64,000 bases of DNA. Origin: Myxacorys chilensis ATA2-1-KO14 (GTDB lineage Bacteria > Cyanobacteriota > Cyanobacteriia > Leptolyngbyales > Leptolyngbyaceae). The notes beneath the pieces were generated by a model. It ran no database searches. It was given only the letters and a program-made list of their open reading frames with translations, and was not told the DNA's origin. Within the stretch, counting starts at the first letter, position 1; each line of letters opens with the position of its first letter. Both the position numbers and the translations under genes were made by a program. The DNA lies in assembly GCA_019359275.1 (NCBI GenBank), contig JAHHHP010000022.1:1-64000 (forward strand). The letters are read 5' to 3'. Positions 7,515 to 16,755 of this stretch are shown here, in pieces.

Positions 7515-7636
7515 CACATGCACTACGAATGTTTTCCCGCTTCCAAAACTCAACGTCTAAGAGTGATCAGAATCTATTGCCACTAATTCTCATTTGTGAT
7601 AACGTACATCGTGATACTTGCAGCAAAACTTACGAC

Positions 7637-8620
7637 ATGGGGAGTGTACTGTCTGATCCAGCTTGTGATGACCTCTGGCAGATTAGCCGTCAACAGGCAC
7701 ATTATGCTGATCCACAGGATGCAACCGATCGCATTGCTGTGTGTCCATCTGTGCTAGGCGAAGGCTACAAGCGGGATATTGAACTCCGAAATGGTATTGA
7801 TTTGACCTTTCATCAGTATCAACTTAAAGACAATCTGGTTGTAGATCGCATATTACCCGGAGAAGTTGATTATCTAGAATGGATGTTTACCCTCTCATCA
7901 GCGTTTCGATTACCGAATGGGGTGCAGATGAGCCAAGGTCAGCATCTTCTTGCCGGACTGGTTTCACTGGGCGGCACTGTTGAAGGGTTAGCTCACACAC
8001 CTACTGTTCAAATCGATATTCATTTGGAACCAGAGCGCTTTCAGACACTCATTGGTGGTCAGGTTGATATCTTGCCGACTGAGTTGCAGCGGATGCTAGC
8101 ACGAGATGAAGCAGTTCCTTTTTCGTCAGTTCGTACGATTACACCGACAATGCAACTTGCCTTACAGCAAATGTTGAATTGTCCCTATCAAGGCGTGCTC
8201 AAGCAGATGTATCTGGAAAGTAAATCTGTTGAAGTACTGGCTCTGTGGTTAGATCAAGCTTGTTCGAGTGGTACCTTACCCCAGCGAGCAACTACTCCAC
8301 GAGCAACGGATGTTGAGCGGATTTATCAAGCAAAAGACATTCTATTGCGGCAAATCGATAATCCTCCGTCGTTGCTCACTTTAGCACGACAAGTTGGTCT
8401 AAACGACTGTTCGCTGAAACGTGGGTTTAAGCAGGTATTTGGCACCACAGTATTTGGCTATTTGCACCAGCACCGGATGGAACAAGCGCGATCGCTGCTT
8501 CTAGAGCATCAGTGCAGTGTCACAGAAGTTGCTCATAAGGTCGGTTACAAAAATCTTTGTGCCTTCAGTACTGCCTTTCGCAAAGCGTTTGGCGTTAGTC
8601 CGAGAGTACTGCAACAGTAA
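7637..8620 (+). CDS. AraC/PchR-type transcriptional regulator
   Basis: A 327-residue protein from ATG 7637; the open frame extends upstream only over the ATPase remnant. The N-terminal ~220 residues form a sensor domain as in PchR. The C-terminal ~100 residues have two HTH motifs of AraC type (SLLTLARQVGLNDCSLKRGF and VTEVAHKVGYKNLCAFSTAF), ending FGVSPRVLQQ. PchR-like regulators bind ferri-siderophores and activate receptor genes. It lies 220 bp upstream of a TonB receptor, with a 21-bp direct repeat between them that is a likely operator. Iron-linked activation is inferred from family and context. Confidence 0.88.
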   Translation: MGSVLSDPACDDLWQISRQQAHYADPQDATDRIAVCPSVLGEGYKRDIELRNGIDLTFHQYQLKDNLVVDRILPGEVDYLEWMFTLSSAFRLPNGVQMSQGQHLLAGLVSLGGTVEGLAHTPTVQIDIHLEPERFQTLIGGQVDILPTELQRMLARDEAVPFSSVRTITPTMQLALQQMLNCPYQGVLKQMYLESKSVEVLALWLDQACSSGTLPQRATTPRATDVERIYQAKDILLRQIDNPPSLLTLARQVGLNDCSLKRGFKQVFGTTVFGYLHQHRMEQARSLLLEHQCSVTEVAHKVGYKNLCAFSTAFRKAFGVSPRVLQQ

Positions 8621-8631
8621 GGATCGTCATA

Positions 8632-8673
8632 AAAAATTCCCTTTCAACAAACAAAAATTCCCTTTCAACAAAG
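8632..8673 (+). promoter_or_regulatory. 21-bp tandem repeat, candidate AraC/PchR operator
   Basis: Two adjacent 21-bp copies beginning AAAAATTCCCTTTCAACAAA (8632-8652 and 8653-8673) differ only in the last base. They start 12 nt after the regulator stop and lie about 170 bp before the receptor gene. AraC-family dimers typically bind direct half-sites in tandem, and 21 bp is two helical turns, which would put both copies on one face of the DNA. Confidence 0.6.
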
Positions 8674-8840
8674 TTGTGTAATGTCAATTCAGCATACTAT
8701 CTAATACATCGTAGTTGAGAAGAGTTCCTAACTAAGAGATCAAACATCAGAGGCTAGCTCTGTAGAATGATTACCCCAAGGGGAAACTGCTTCACAGCGC
8801 AATAGAAGCTTCTCAAGATTTAGGTGTAGAGGATAAGTAG

Positions 8841-11381
8841 ATGGATTGGAAACTGGCTCTTTGGCTATTAGGCTTGACATCGGTATTCGCAGCTCAGGCG
8901 AGTTGGGCAACGGAATCTCAGCAACAAGAGAAACCTCAGATATCTGATCGTCGTAGCCTTGATCCCTTTGGAAGCTTGCGGAGCAGTCGTCCTGCAACCA
9001 GCGTGAAAGAGTGGATTGCACAAGTTGAGGCGGAGGCAATTAAGGTCACTGGTGTAAGCGTTGATCGAACTGCCACAGGACTAGAAATCACGCTCACCAC
9101 AGCAGACGGCAAACCTTTATCGATCGATACCACTCAATTCCGCACAGAGAGAAACAGTCTGATTGCAGAAATTCCCAACACTGTATTAGCATTGCCCAAT
9201 ACACCAGCATTTACAGCAGAGAATCCGACTGAGGAAATCGCGATTGTTCAGGTTGTGCAGCAAGATGTTAACCGCATTCGGGTGAGTGTGAGTGGAAATA
9301 ATGCCTTGCCAACACAAGAGGTGACACTGAGAACGGGAGATCTTATTTATAGCCTCAACTCAGAAGCAGAAGAACCGGAAGAGGAAATTGTCGTCAGGGG
9401 AGAGCAGCAGCGGGGCTATCGCCTACCCAACACTACGACTGGAAGTAGAACCGATACTCCCATCCGAGATCTGCCGTTTTCAGTTCAAGTTATTCCTCAA
9501 GAACTGCTGCAAGACCGTCAGGTTCAAAGCGTTAATGAAGCTCTCCAAACCGTTGCCGGAGTTGCACCAGACAATCCATCCTACTCCGCGTTTGAAGGAG
9601 TCACGATTCGAGGTTTTACAGGACGTAACATCATTCGGAACGGGTTGCGGGATGACACCAACATTACCAATCGCGTTGCGGTTCCTAGTATTGAACAAAT
9701 TGATGTTTTAAAGGGTCCGGCAGGTGCGCTGTTTAGTCAGGGCGGTGCAGGGGGCACGGTGAACATCGTAACGAAAAAGCCGTTATCCATTCCGCGTTAT
9801 ACCGTTGAGGCAACGATCGGTAACTTTGATACCTACAGCGGTTTTCTGGATTTTACAGGACCACTGAATGATTCTAAAACCGTGCTTTATCGCTTCATCG
9901 CGGGTGGTTCTACGACTGGCACATTTATTGACTTCTTCGATCGCCGCAATTTTGTGCTCGCGCCTAGCTTCACCTGGCAAATTAGTCCAACGACCAAACT
10001 CACCTTTGAGGGCGAATACACAATTTCTGAACAGCCAAATGCGCGAGGATTGCCTGCCAAAGGCACTGCCCTTTCTAATATCAATGGGCGGCTACCTCGA
10101 AACCGATTTATTGGCGAGCCAGATGATGAACTGGATAAAAACAATCGCTATAGCCTGCGCTTAGGTTACACACTCGAACATCAACTGAGTGCTAATTGGC
10201 AATTGCGGAATGCCTTTCGAGCTACATTTCAACAAGTCCCTCAAAACTCTCTGTTTCCATCAGCGCTACTTGATGATGAACGCACGCTAGAGCGGGGTTT
10301 ATTTGTCGCAAAAGACCAGTCTCAGAACAACTATATCCTCGATACCAATGTCGTTGGAACTTTTAGAACAGGTAGTGTTGCTCATAAGTTATTGTTTGGC
10401 GTTGATCTCAACCGGGACGTGTATGGATCAGGCGGTCAAGAATTTGTCTTAGCTCCAATCGATATCTTCAATCCGGTGTACGGACGACCACGAGGAGAGC
10501 TGCTTGGAGAATTTCCTAAAGAACCTATCACCACAGACTCGCTCGGCATTTATTTGCAAGATCAGGTTGATCTGTTGCCCAATTTGAAACTATTGCTCGG
10601 TGGACGGTTTGACATTGCCAGCCAAAAGATCGATCTTGCTGATGGGTCTGAATCTTTTCAACAGGACGAAGCTTTCAGCCCACGCATCGGCTTGGTGTAT
10701 CAACCCACTGATTCGCTCTCGTTGTACGCCAGCTATAGCCGCTCTTTTCTGCAAAGTGTTGGCACTGCCTTTGATAATGCACTCTTCCAACCAGAGCGAG
10801 GTACTCAATACGAAGTGGGGATTAAAGCAGACTGGCTCGATCGACGATTGGCAACGACTCTCGCACTTTACCAAATCACTCGTTCCAATGTGCTGACCAA
10901 TGATCTCGCTAACCCAAACTTCTCAATCCAGACGGGCGAACAGAAAAGCCGTGGTGTTGAACTCGATATTGCAGGTGAAATTTTGCCAGGCTGGAAAATT
11001 GCGGCTGGATATGCCTACACAGATGCCCGGATCACGGATGACAATACTTTTGCGATCGGGAATCGCATTAATAATGTTCCAGAACATGCCGTGAGTTTAT
11101 GGACAACCTATGAAATTCAAACAGGCTCTCTCAGGGGGCTAGGCTTTGGGCTTGGCATCTTTTACGTGGGTCAGCGCCAAGGCGATTTAGACAATTCTTT
11201 TCAGGTTCCCAGCTACACGCGCACTGATGCTTCCCTGTTCTATCGTCGAGATAATTATCGGATTGGATTAAACATTGAGAATTTGTTTGACGTTAGCTAT
11301 TTCGAGACGGCGGAAAGTTCCCTGCGGGTTTATTATGGTGCTCCCTTTACGGTAAGGGGCACAGTTTCTTGGACATTTTAA
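8841..11381 (+). CDS. TonB-dependent ferric-siderophore receptor with AMIN domain
   Basis: An 846-residue outer-membrane receptor. A signal peptide (LALWLLGLTSVFAAQASWA) is followed by an AMIN-like region (about 60-180), a plug domain beginning RDLPFSVQVIPQELLQ near 210 with VLKGPAGALFSQGGAGGTVN, and a 22-strand barrel ending in FTVRGTVSWTF with the usual C-terminal Phe. Cyanobacterial siderophore receptors often have an N-terminal AMIN domain, thought to contact peptidoglycan. Siderophore type cannot be told. It is probably activated by the upstream PchR-like regulator and co-expressed with the binding lipoprotein 114 bp downstream. Confidence 0.92.
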   Translation: MDWKLALWLLGLTSVFAAQASWATESQQQEKPQISDRRSLDPFGSLRSSRPATSVKEWIAQVEAEAIKVTGVSVDRTATGLEITLTTADGKPLSIDTTQFRTERNSLIAEIPNTVLALPNTPAFTAENPTEEIAIVQVVQQDVNRIRVSVSGNNALPTQEVTLRTGDLIYSLNSEAEEPEEEIVVRGEQQRGYRLPNTTTGSRTDTPIRDLPFSVQVIPQELLQDRQVQSVNEALQTVAGVAPDNPSYSAFEGVTIRGFTGRNIIRNGLRDDTNITNRVAVPSIEQIDVLKGPAGALFSQGGAGGTVNIVTKKPLSIPRYTVEATIGNFDTYSGFLDFTGPLNDSKTVLYRFIAGGSTTGTFIDFFDRRNFVLAPSFTWQISPTTKLTFEGEYTISEQPNARGLPAKGTALSNINGRLPRNRFIGEPDDELDKNNRYSLRLGYTLEHQLSANWQLRNAFRATFQQVPQNSLFPSALLDDERTLERGLFVAKDQSQNNYILDTNVVGTFRTGSVAHKLLFGVDLNRDVYGSGGQEFVLAPIDIFNPVYGRPRGELLGEFPKEPITTDSLGIYLQDQVDLLPNLKLLLGGRFDIASQKIDLADGSESFQQDEAFSPRIGLVYQPTDSLSLYASYSRSFLQSVGTAFDNALFQPERGTQYEVGIKADWLDRRLATTLALYQITRSNVLTNDLANPNFSIQTGEQKSRGVELDIAGEILPGWKIAAGYAYTDARITDDNTFAIGNRINNVPEHAVSLWTTYEIQTGSLRGLGFGLGIFYVGQRQGDLDNSFQVPSYTRTDASLFYRRDNYRIGLNIENLFDVSYFETAESSLRVYYGAPFTVRGTVSWTF

Positions 11382-11495
11382 TTTCTTGAACATTTGGGAG
11401 TTTATTTGGGTGCATCCTAATTTTGTACAAAGGGCAAACGGCAGTTATACACATTCGGAATACTCTTGTTTATTTGAAAGCTGTAAAGATGTGAA

Positions 11496-12488
11496 ATGAT
11501 AATGATCTGTAAATCCTGGTGGCACCGCATCAAACTGTTCTTGGTAGGAACTCTGATTGTGGTTTTGATTCAGAGTTGTAATGGCATGTTGAGCCAACAA
11601 TCGCAGTCCCAAAAATCTGGGGCCGCATCAGCGAACTGTCGAACCGTCCAACATGAATTAGGAAAAAGTTGCATTCCACTTAATCCACAACGAGTGATCG
11701 TGACGGATCAAGAAAGTTTAGAAATTTTAATCGCGTTGGGCTTAAAGCCGATCGCTGCTGCAAGCTCAAGTCGAGTAGGTGATAAGTCATCTATTCTGAA
11801 TGGCAAAATTGATGCAATTACCAATTTAGGAAAGGAGGGACAACCTAACATTGAGAAAATGGTGCAACTAAAACCCGATTTGATCATCGGGACATACATC
11901 GTGCCTCAGAACTATGAATTATTTTCACGAATAGCACCAACTATTTCAATAGAACCGATTCACGCTGAGTGGAAAAAAACGTTGCGACAGTTTGCGGAGA
12001 TGTTAAATAGAAGCCAAGAAGCTGAAAAAATGCTAGATGATTATCACCAAAGAATTGAAGACTTAAGATCCATTTTTAAGCAAAAGCTTGGTGATACTAA
12101 AGTTTCCGTAATGCGGTTTTACACAACTCTCGAATTCACACAATTTATGAATCACATATCGTTTCCCGGAAGCGTTATTGAAGAACTACAATATGTCTCT
12201 ATTCCTAACGTTCAGCGGCAATTAGGAGGGTCGGACTATACCTATGTGCAGGTCAGTTTGGAGCGGGTAGACTTGCTCGATGCAGATGCAATTTTTGTAG
12301 TAGTTGATCCTGGAGCTAATAACAACTTTAAAGTCTATGAAACTAGCCCCTTATGGCAAACATTAAATGCAGTAAAAAATCAGCGGGTCTACCTTGTAGA
12401 TTCAAGCTATTGGGTCTTTGGAAATATTCTTTCAGCAAATGCAATTCTGAATGATGTATCTAACCATCTCATAAAGGGAAATCGTTAA
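11496..12488 (+). CDS. Iron-siderophore ABC transporter substrate-binding lipoprotein
   Basis: A 330-residue protein. It has a signal segment FLVGTLIVVLIQSC with the lipobox Cys at about residue 28, then a FecB/BtuF-type class III binding fold: RVIVTDQESLEILIALGLKP, KPDLIIG, and C-terminal VYLVDSSYW. It would pass ferric siderophore from the receptor to an inner-membrane permease. No permease gene is present here and the only nearby ATPase is a fragment, so it must use a transporter encoded elsewhere. Its coding sequence is more A/T-rich than the receptor gene. Confidence 0.88.
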   Translation: MIMICKSWWHRIKLFLVGTLIVVLIQSCNGMLSQQSQSQKSGAASANCRTVQHELGKSCIPLNPQRVIVTDQESLEILIALGLKPIAAASSSRVGDKSSILNGKIDAITNLGKEGQPNIEKMVQLKPDLIIGTYIVPQNYELFSRIAPTISIEPIHAEWKKTLRQFAEMLNRSQEAEKMLDDYHQRIEDLRSIFKQKLGDTKVSVMRFYTTLEFTQFMNHISFPGSVIEELQYVSIPNVQRQLGGSDYTYVQVSLERVDLLDADAIFVVVDPGANNNFKVYETSPLWQTLNAVKNQRVYLVDSSYWVFGNILSANAILNDVSNHLIKGNR

Positions 12489-12543
12489 TATCAAAAACCG
12501 TTGTTCCAATTGCAACAAATGAAAGATAAATCATGAATTTTCT

Positions 12544-12738
12544 GTGCGTACATTTACTATCATTTGGTTCGGTCGGCTTGTTTCAACGATCGACAGCTAT
12601 GTGACCGAATTTGCTTCAATTTACTGCATTTGCTTTGCCCCGAATGCGCCAGAGCAGAATCCGATTGAGGATGTCTGGTTGCAAGCAAAAAACTATCTCC
12701 GCCAACGCTACATTTATGGACTGGCTACCCTCCTTTGA
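12544..12738 (+). mobile_element. IS630-type transposase C-terminal remnant
   Basis: The frame encodes FAPNAPEQNPIEDVWLQAKN, the hallmark C-terminal part of IS630/Tc1-type DDE transposases (catalytic E in NPIEDVW). Only about 65 residues remain and there is no upstream catalytic domain. It directly follows the iron-uptake cluster and precedes a 21-bp repeat array. Its presence, with the truncated ATPase on the other side, suggests this cluster was trimmed or moved by transposition. Confidence 0.75.
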
Positions 12739-12780
12739 TCTTTCTCAGCTCACCAATTGGATGATTGTGCGAACCCCACA

Positions 12781-13053
12781 CGATCAATCGACGAGTTGAC
12801 GCGATCGCTCCATGAGTTGGCGCGATCTCTCCACGAGTTGCCGCGATCAATTCACAAGTTGCCGCGATCACTCCACAAGTTGCCGCGATCAATCCATGAG
12901 TTGACGCGATCGCTCCACGAGTTGATGCGATTAATCCACGAGTTGATGCGATTAATCCACGAGTTGGATTGATCACTCCACGAGTTGACGCGATCAATCC
13001 ACAAGTTGCCGCGATCAATCCGCAAGTTGACGCGATCAATCCACAAGTTGGCG
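12781..13053. repeat. 13-unit 21-bp tandem array (array B)
   Basis: Thirteen units of exactly 21 bp, consensus CGATCAATCCACGAGTTGNC plus G, with internal variants (ATC/GCT/ACT, CAC/CAT, GAG/AAG, NCG). Read in one plus frame it gives heptads of the type RSIHELT, but the frame ends inside the array at unit 9 and has no start signal, so coding is doubtful. The CGATC core resembles half of HIP1. It adjoins the transposase remnant. The following 13054-13377 contains no gene I can support. Confidence 0.9.
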
Positions 13054-13377
13054 CGTCAAACCGTCAAACTAAGAAAACAAGATTTCATTGCAATCAGCAA
13101 AATTCTTCTATGAATTCAAACTAATCTTGCCCGAAGTCCTGCCGCTCCGCCCCTCGTAGTAACCCTAACTCTTGAGCACTGATCAGATGCCCTGTTGAAG
13201 CAACAAAGCACCCGCAAGACTCAGATGATTGGTCATGGTTCTCATCAGCCATACATCTTCCGTGGCTTAATAACGTGTTGCTTGCCTCACTCAGAAAGAA
13301 CACTCCATGCTTTCTCACGGGTCTGCTCGCACCTAAACGCAAAAGATCTTCATCTTGCTCAACTTTGCGCCAAAAGC

Positions 13378-14730
13378 TCAGAACAATGCTTTCAGCAGCA
13401 ACCGAGGATGGAGCAAGGTACTGGGAGGCTTCAGCATATGAGCCATTTCTAGGAATTGTAGATGAACCTCAACATCCTTTTGGGCGCGATCGGTGAGCCG
13501 ATCCGCATACCCCTGAAACAGATTTCCTGCCCAACTTTGCGCGACGGCTCCCTTCGTAGTGGGGACCTTTGAATCGAATCCCGTTGCCAGTGACCAGGGA
13601 AAAGCATTGCTTCGAGCAAGTTGTTTTTGAAAACTTGCACCGTTGAAGGTCAGAGATCGACGCTGTTGGGGTTGACTTAGCCAGCGTCGAAGAATGAGTG
13701 ATGATATTGCACTTACGGTCATCCCCTGTCCATACACCGGACAGAGCGCACACACCGCATCTCCGATCGCAATTAAGCCATCTGGCAGTTCAATGTCTTC
13801 ATAGTGATAGAGTCGGTTTGCTGTCGCCCGATGCGCTCGAACTTCAGAGAGAGGTTCTGCTTGAGCGATCGCTTGATAAAAGGCGGGATCAGAGAGACTC
13901 CGAGCGAATTGCAGAAAGCCTTGCTCCTGAAGCGGCGGATAGTCTCGTCCATAACCACCTAAAGTGGCAATCCATTCCTGATTTTCCACTTCAGCTAAAT
14001 ATCCCAAGCGCGGCTGATGCGGAGGTTCGTGGCTAATCAATAGAATCTTGCAATCCGGTTGAAACTGAGGGGGAATGCGGTAACGACGAGTAGCATAACC
14101 TAATCCAGGATCAATCACGGTAGCAGGGGGTGAAATCAACCCTAAGTCTTGCAGCCACTGAGGGGTTTGAGTACTTCGACCACTCGCATCGACCACGAGT
14201 TGTGCTGAACATTCTTGCAAGGTGTCACCTTGCTGTAGTTTAATCCCCTGAATTGAGCCGCGATTGGCTTTGCCAAGCTCCGAAGGAGCGCTACAAAGTC
14301 CCACAACTCGTTGTTCTTGTAAAAACTCAACGTTGCGCAGTTGACTTACCCGTTGCCGAAGCGTACTTTCTAGCAAAGGACGAGTGCAAGTGTAAGACCC
14401 CATTCCTGATGCCGCTTCAGTCGTTGGAGCCCAGTTGCCGCGCTGGAAACAAAGAAAATCTTTGCCCCAGTCCAACGAAACAGCTCCGGCAGCATGAAGG
14501 GCTTCCCCAATGCCTGGGAATAATTCTTCTAGAATCCTGTAGCCTCTAGTAAGTAGAACATGGGGCTGAACGGACTGAGGCACTCCGCGGCGAGGCTCAG
14601 CCGTGAGAGGAAGACGATCTCGATCCACGATCGTCACGCGATCGAACTGCTCAGATAAAACACGAGCCGCGAGCAATCCAGCAATGCTGCCGCCGATGAC
14701 GATCGCATGGTGATTTCGTTGAGTAGGCAT
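13378..14730 (-). CDS. FAD-dependent oxidoreductase (PHBH-like monooxygenase/halogenase fold)
   Basis: About 450 residues from MPTQRNHHAI; an ATG 8 codons upstream is also possible. The N-terminal dinucleotide motif is GGSIAGLLAARVL followed by IVDRD. A second FAD motif GDAVCALCPVYGQGMT is near residue 300, and VVDASGRS is the central motif. This is the group A flavoprotein monooxygenase fold. Cyanobacterial relatives are uncharacterised; epoxidase, hydroxylase and halogenase functions are possible, but I do not see the WxWxIP motif of tryptophan halogenases. Apparently monocistronic. Confidence 0.8.
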   Translation of the reverse strand: MPTQRNHHAIVIGGSIAGLLAARVLSEQFDRVTIVDRDRLPLTAEPRRGVPQSVQPHVLLTRGYRILEELFPGIGEALHAAGAVSLDWGKDFLCFQRGNWAPTTEAASGMGSYTCTRPLLESTLRQRVSQLRNVEFLQEQRVVGLCSAPSELGKANRGSIQGIKLQQGDTLQECSAQLVVDASGRSTQTPQWLQDLGLISPPATVIDPGLGYATRRYRIPPQFQPDCKILLISHEPPHQPRLGYLAEVENQEWIATLGGYGRDYPPLQEQGFLQFARSLSDPAFYQAIAQAEPLSEVRAHRATANRLYHYEDIELPDGLIAIGDAVCALCPVYGQGMTVSAISSLILRRWLSQPQQRRSLTFNGASFQKQLARSNAFPWSLATGFDSKVPTTKGAVAQSWAGNLFQGYADRLTDRAQKDVEVHLQFLEMAHMLKPPSTLLHPRLLLKALF

Positions 14731-14754
14731 GGCTTGAACCAGGGGAAAGAGCAT

Positions 14755-15145
14755 CGTAACGGGCTGTTAAGCATATCTTTTTAGATATCCATGAATTCTA
14801 AGAGGTGCTCCCGTCGCTTTTGCACTAAAAGCAACTTTAAGGAATCTAAGCAGGAGAATTCACGAGCTTGGCTTAAGTGCATTTTCGCCCATACTACAAG
14901 TCCAGTGCTATTTTTGCGGGTCGTGGACGGCAGGTGAGCTTATCCGTTAGGCCGCATCCTGATTTCAATCAAAATCTATCAGGAGAAATTTATGCCAACT
15001 CAAAGTATTTCTACGCTGTTTCTTCCAGATTGTTGCTTGAGCAGTTTCTTAGTCAAAGTAGAGATTTAAGAAGACTTTCTGGAGATCGCTTAGTCTTCAT
15101 GGTAATCAGTATTGACCAACAACTGAATTGCTACAGGGGGTTACT
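14755..15145. other. Intergenic region upstream of the lipase gene
   Basis: About 390 bp separate the divergent oxidoreductase and lipase genes and presumably hold both promoters. A ribosome-site-like AGGAGA precedes an ATG at 14993 that opens a 25-codon frame (MPTQSISTLF...), which shows no recognisable features. I see no tRNA, repeat or terminator. Confidence 0.4.
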
Positions 15146-15904
15146 ATGTCCATCGATTATGCAAAAGCCTTAAAATACGCCGTTTTTTGCCAAAAAGTTT
15201 ATGAGAAATTTGACCCTCTCCTCAAGTTCGATGGCATCACCGTCAAACCGCTCCTGATTAATGACCCGAAGACGGATACTCAGTGCGCCATTTTATCAGA
15301 AGGGACAGCTGCGACCATTGTCTTTCGAGGCAGTGAATCGTCCGAGGATTGGGAAACTGATTTTAACACCACCCTGGAGCGTGGCCAGTTTGACCAAAAG
15401 GTCATCCGTGACTTGATTGTTGAGCCTAAGGAAAAAACGTATCCCTATGCTGGCTCTAACAGCTCAGGAGCACTCATACACAGGGGGTTTGTCGCTGCTT
15501 ACTTTGCCGTGCGAGGCCAAATTCACGATTACATTAAAAGCAGTGGGGTATCGAGTGTGGTTGCAACCGGACACAGTTTAGGCGGTGCATTGGCAACCTT
15601 ATGTGCTGTGGATATTCAATACAATTTTTCCGATCAGGTCACCATCGAAGCGTACACCTATGGCGCACCAAAAGTGGGGAATGATGGATTCCAAGAGTCC
15701 TATAACCAACGGGTTTCCAACAGCTACCGAGTGGTTCACGGTATGGATCTGGTACCAGAGTTACCGCGATGGTGGCAGGGATATCGTGCTGTAGACAAGG
15801 AAATCCGGATCGGGCGACGGTTCAGTCCCAACTTCATCAGTCAACGGTTTAAGGATCACTACATTGATCGCTATATTGCCGTTCTCGGACAACTAGCAAA
15901 GTAG
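15146..15904 (+). CDS. Class 3 lipase family protein
   Basis: A 252-residue alpha/beta hydrolase of the fungal-type lipase 3 family. The nucleophile elbow GHSLGGAL is near residue 142, the preceding TIVFRGSES matches the oxyanion segment, and the catalytic Asp and His are probably in HGMDLVPELP and KDHYIDRY. There is no signal peptide, so it is probably cytoplasmic or exported by another route. Start set at ATG 15146, 6 nt after AGGGGG; a TTG at 15128 is in frame. Substrate is unknown, most likely a glycerolipid ester. Confidence 0.88.
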   Translation: MSIDYAKALKYAVFCQKVYEKFDPLLKFDGITVKPLLINDPKTDTQCAILSEGTAATIVFRGSESSEDWETDFNTTLERGQFDQKVIRDLIVEPKEKTYPYAGSNSSGALIHRGFVAAYFAVRGQIHDYIKSSGVSSVVATGHSLGGALATLCAVDIQYNFSDQVTIEAYTYGAPKVGNDGFQESYNQRVSNSYRVVHGMDLVPELPRWWQGYRAVDKEIRIGRRFSPNFISQRFKDHYIDRYIAVLGQLAK

Positions 15905-16376
15905 CGGATTGGCTTGCAAAAGTTGTGCGATCGCGCTCAGAGGACGTCTGAGAAGCAGTAAATATGACTCATTTGTTAAATGAAAGATTGAACCATTCAT
16001 TCCAGCCGCTCAATCGGATGGCTCAACTCATGAGGTGCAATGGGCAAGCGAATTTAGCTTGACCATGGCCAGCTGGTCGGGAAATATCAAGGGTGAAAGG
16101 CGGTGGTGGAGTGAACTGCCTTTCTGCTTAAACGCCTCCTGTAGCCCAACCTTCAAGACAGTGGCGTTGCTCGAATAGGAGCGGTTGGTCGGATGGCTCA
16201 ATTCTGTGTGGGTTACCCTTCTGTACTAGTAATAGAAAGACAGGTCAGCTTGAAGAAGTTTAGGCACGATCAAAAAATCCTTCTAGATTTCTCTAACAGC
16301 ACTTAATTCCGGCCTTCTTGTTGTTTTAGTTGAAAGGGTCGAATCAGGAGAATGACAATGACTATGCGAACAGAAC
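15905..16376. other. Intergenic region with a 12-bp direct repeat
   Basis: This 470-bp stretch contains CGGATGGCTCAA twice, near 16015 and near 16191, in otherwise different surroundings. Near 16350 an AGGAG site is followed by an ATG opening an 11-codon frame that stops just before 16384. No gene, RNA or mobile element is recognisable; it may be remnant sequence. Confidence 0.4.
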
Positions 16377-16580
16377 TCAATTAAGGAAGGGAAGCGGAAA
16401 CTTGACCGCAAGATAGATTACACCCGCAAACGCGAAGAGTGTCGCAAACCCAATATAAACCATCTTGAATTCGTGATGTTCGATCGCATCTTCAAGCTTT
16501 TGATTCAGCTCTTGGCGAAATTCATTGATCTTCTCTTTATCTGCTTGATCGACTGGCGGACGTTGAGCCTTTCTAACCAT
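16377..16580 (-). CDS. Small membrane protein with one C-terminal TM segment
   Basis: A 67-residue protein, start chosen at 16580 because GGAG stands 6 nt upstream; a longer frame to 16829 would run into the Rieske gene. The N-terminal half is charged and helical (QADKEKINEFRQELNQKLED). A single membrane helix follows (VYIGFATLFAFAGVIYLAV). I do not recognise the family. It is divergent from the first Rieske gene and may share its promoter region. Confidence 0.55.
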   Translation of the reverse strand: MVRKAQRPPVDQADKEKINEFRQELNQKLEDAIEHHEFKMVYIGFATLFAFAGVIYLAVKFPLPFLN

Positions 16581-16755
16581 ACCGCTCCGTTCTTCCAACG
16601 TGACATCTTGCTTTAAGACAGATTGCCCAATCTCGATCGCAGAATCACGCCTCACATATCTGACGGATTCCGCCCTAAAAAACGCTATTCCTCGTATCAA
16701 CGTGGGAACTGTAAGCCCATCTCTAAACTTTGCAAAATGAGTGGGGCGATCGCAC

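Noticed and set aside
12757..12972. A 71-codon frame of leucine heptads over array B
   Set aside because: No ribosome site, the frame stops before the array ends, and the repeat is defined at DNA level with variation at all codon positions. The other two 21-bp arrays give no comparable protein.
13121..13342. Possible small gene downstream of the FAD oxidoreductase, minus strand
   Set aside because: No ribosome site, no recognisable domain, composition unlike neighbours; read as non-coding.
14877..15173. 98-codon frame before the lipase gene
   Set aside because: It overlaps the lipase start, has no ribosome site and no domain features.
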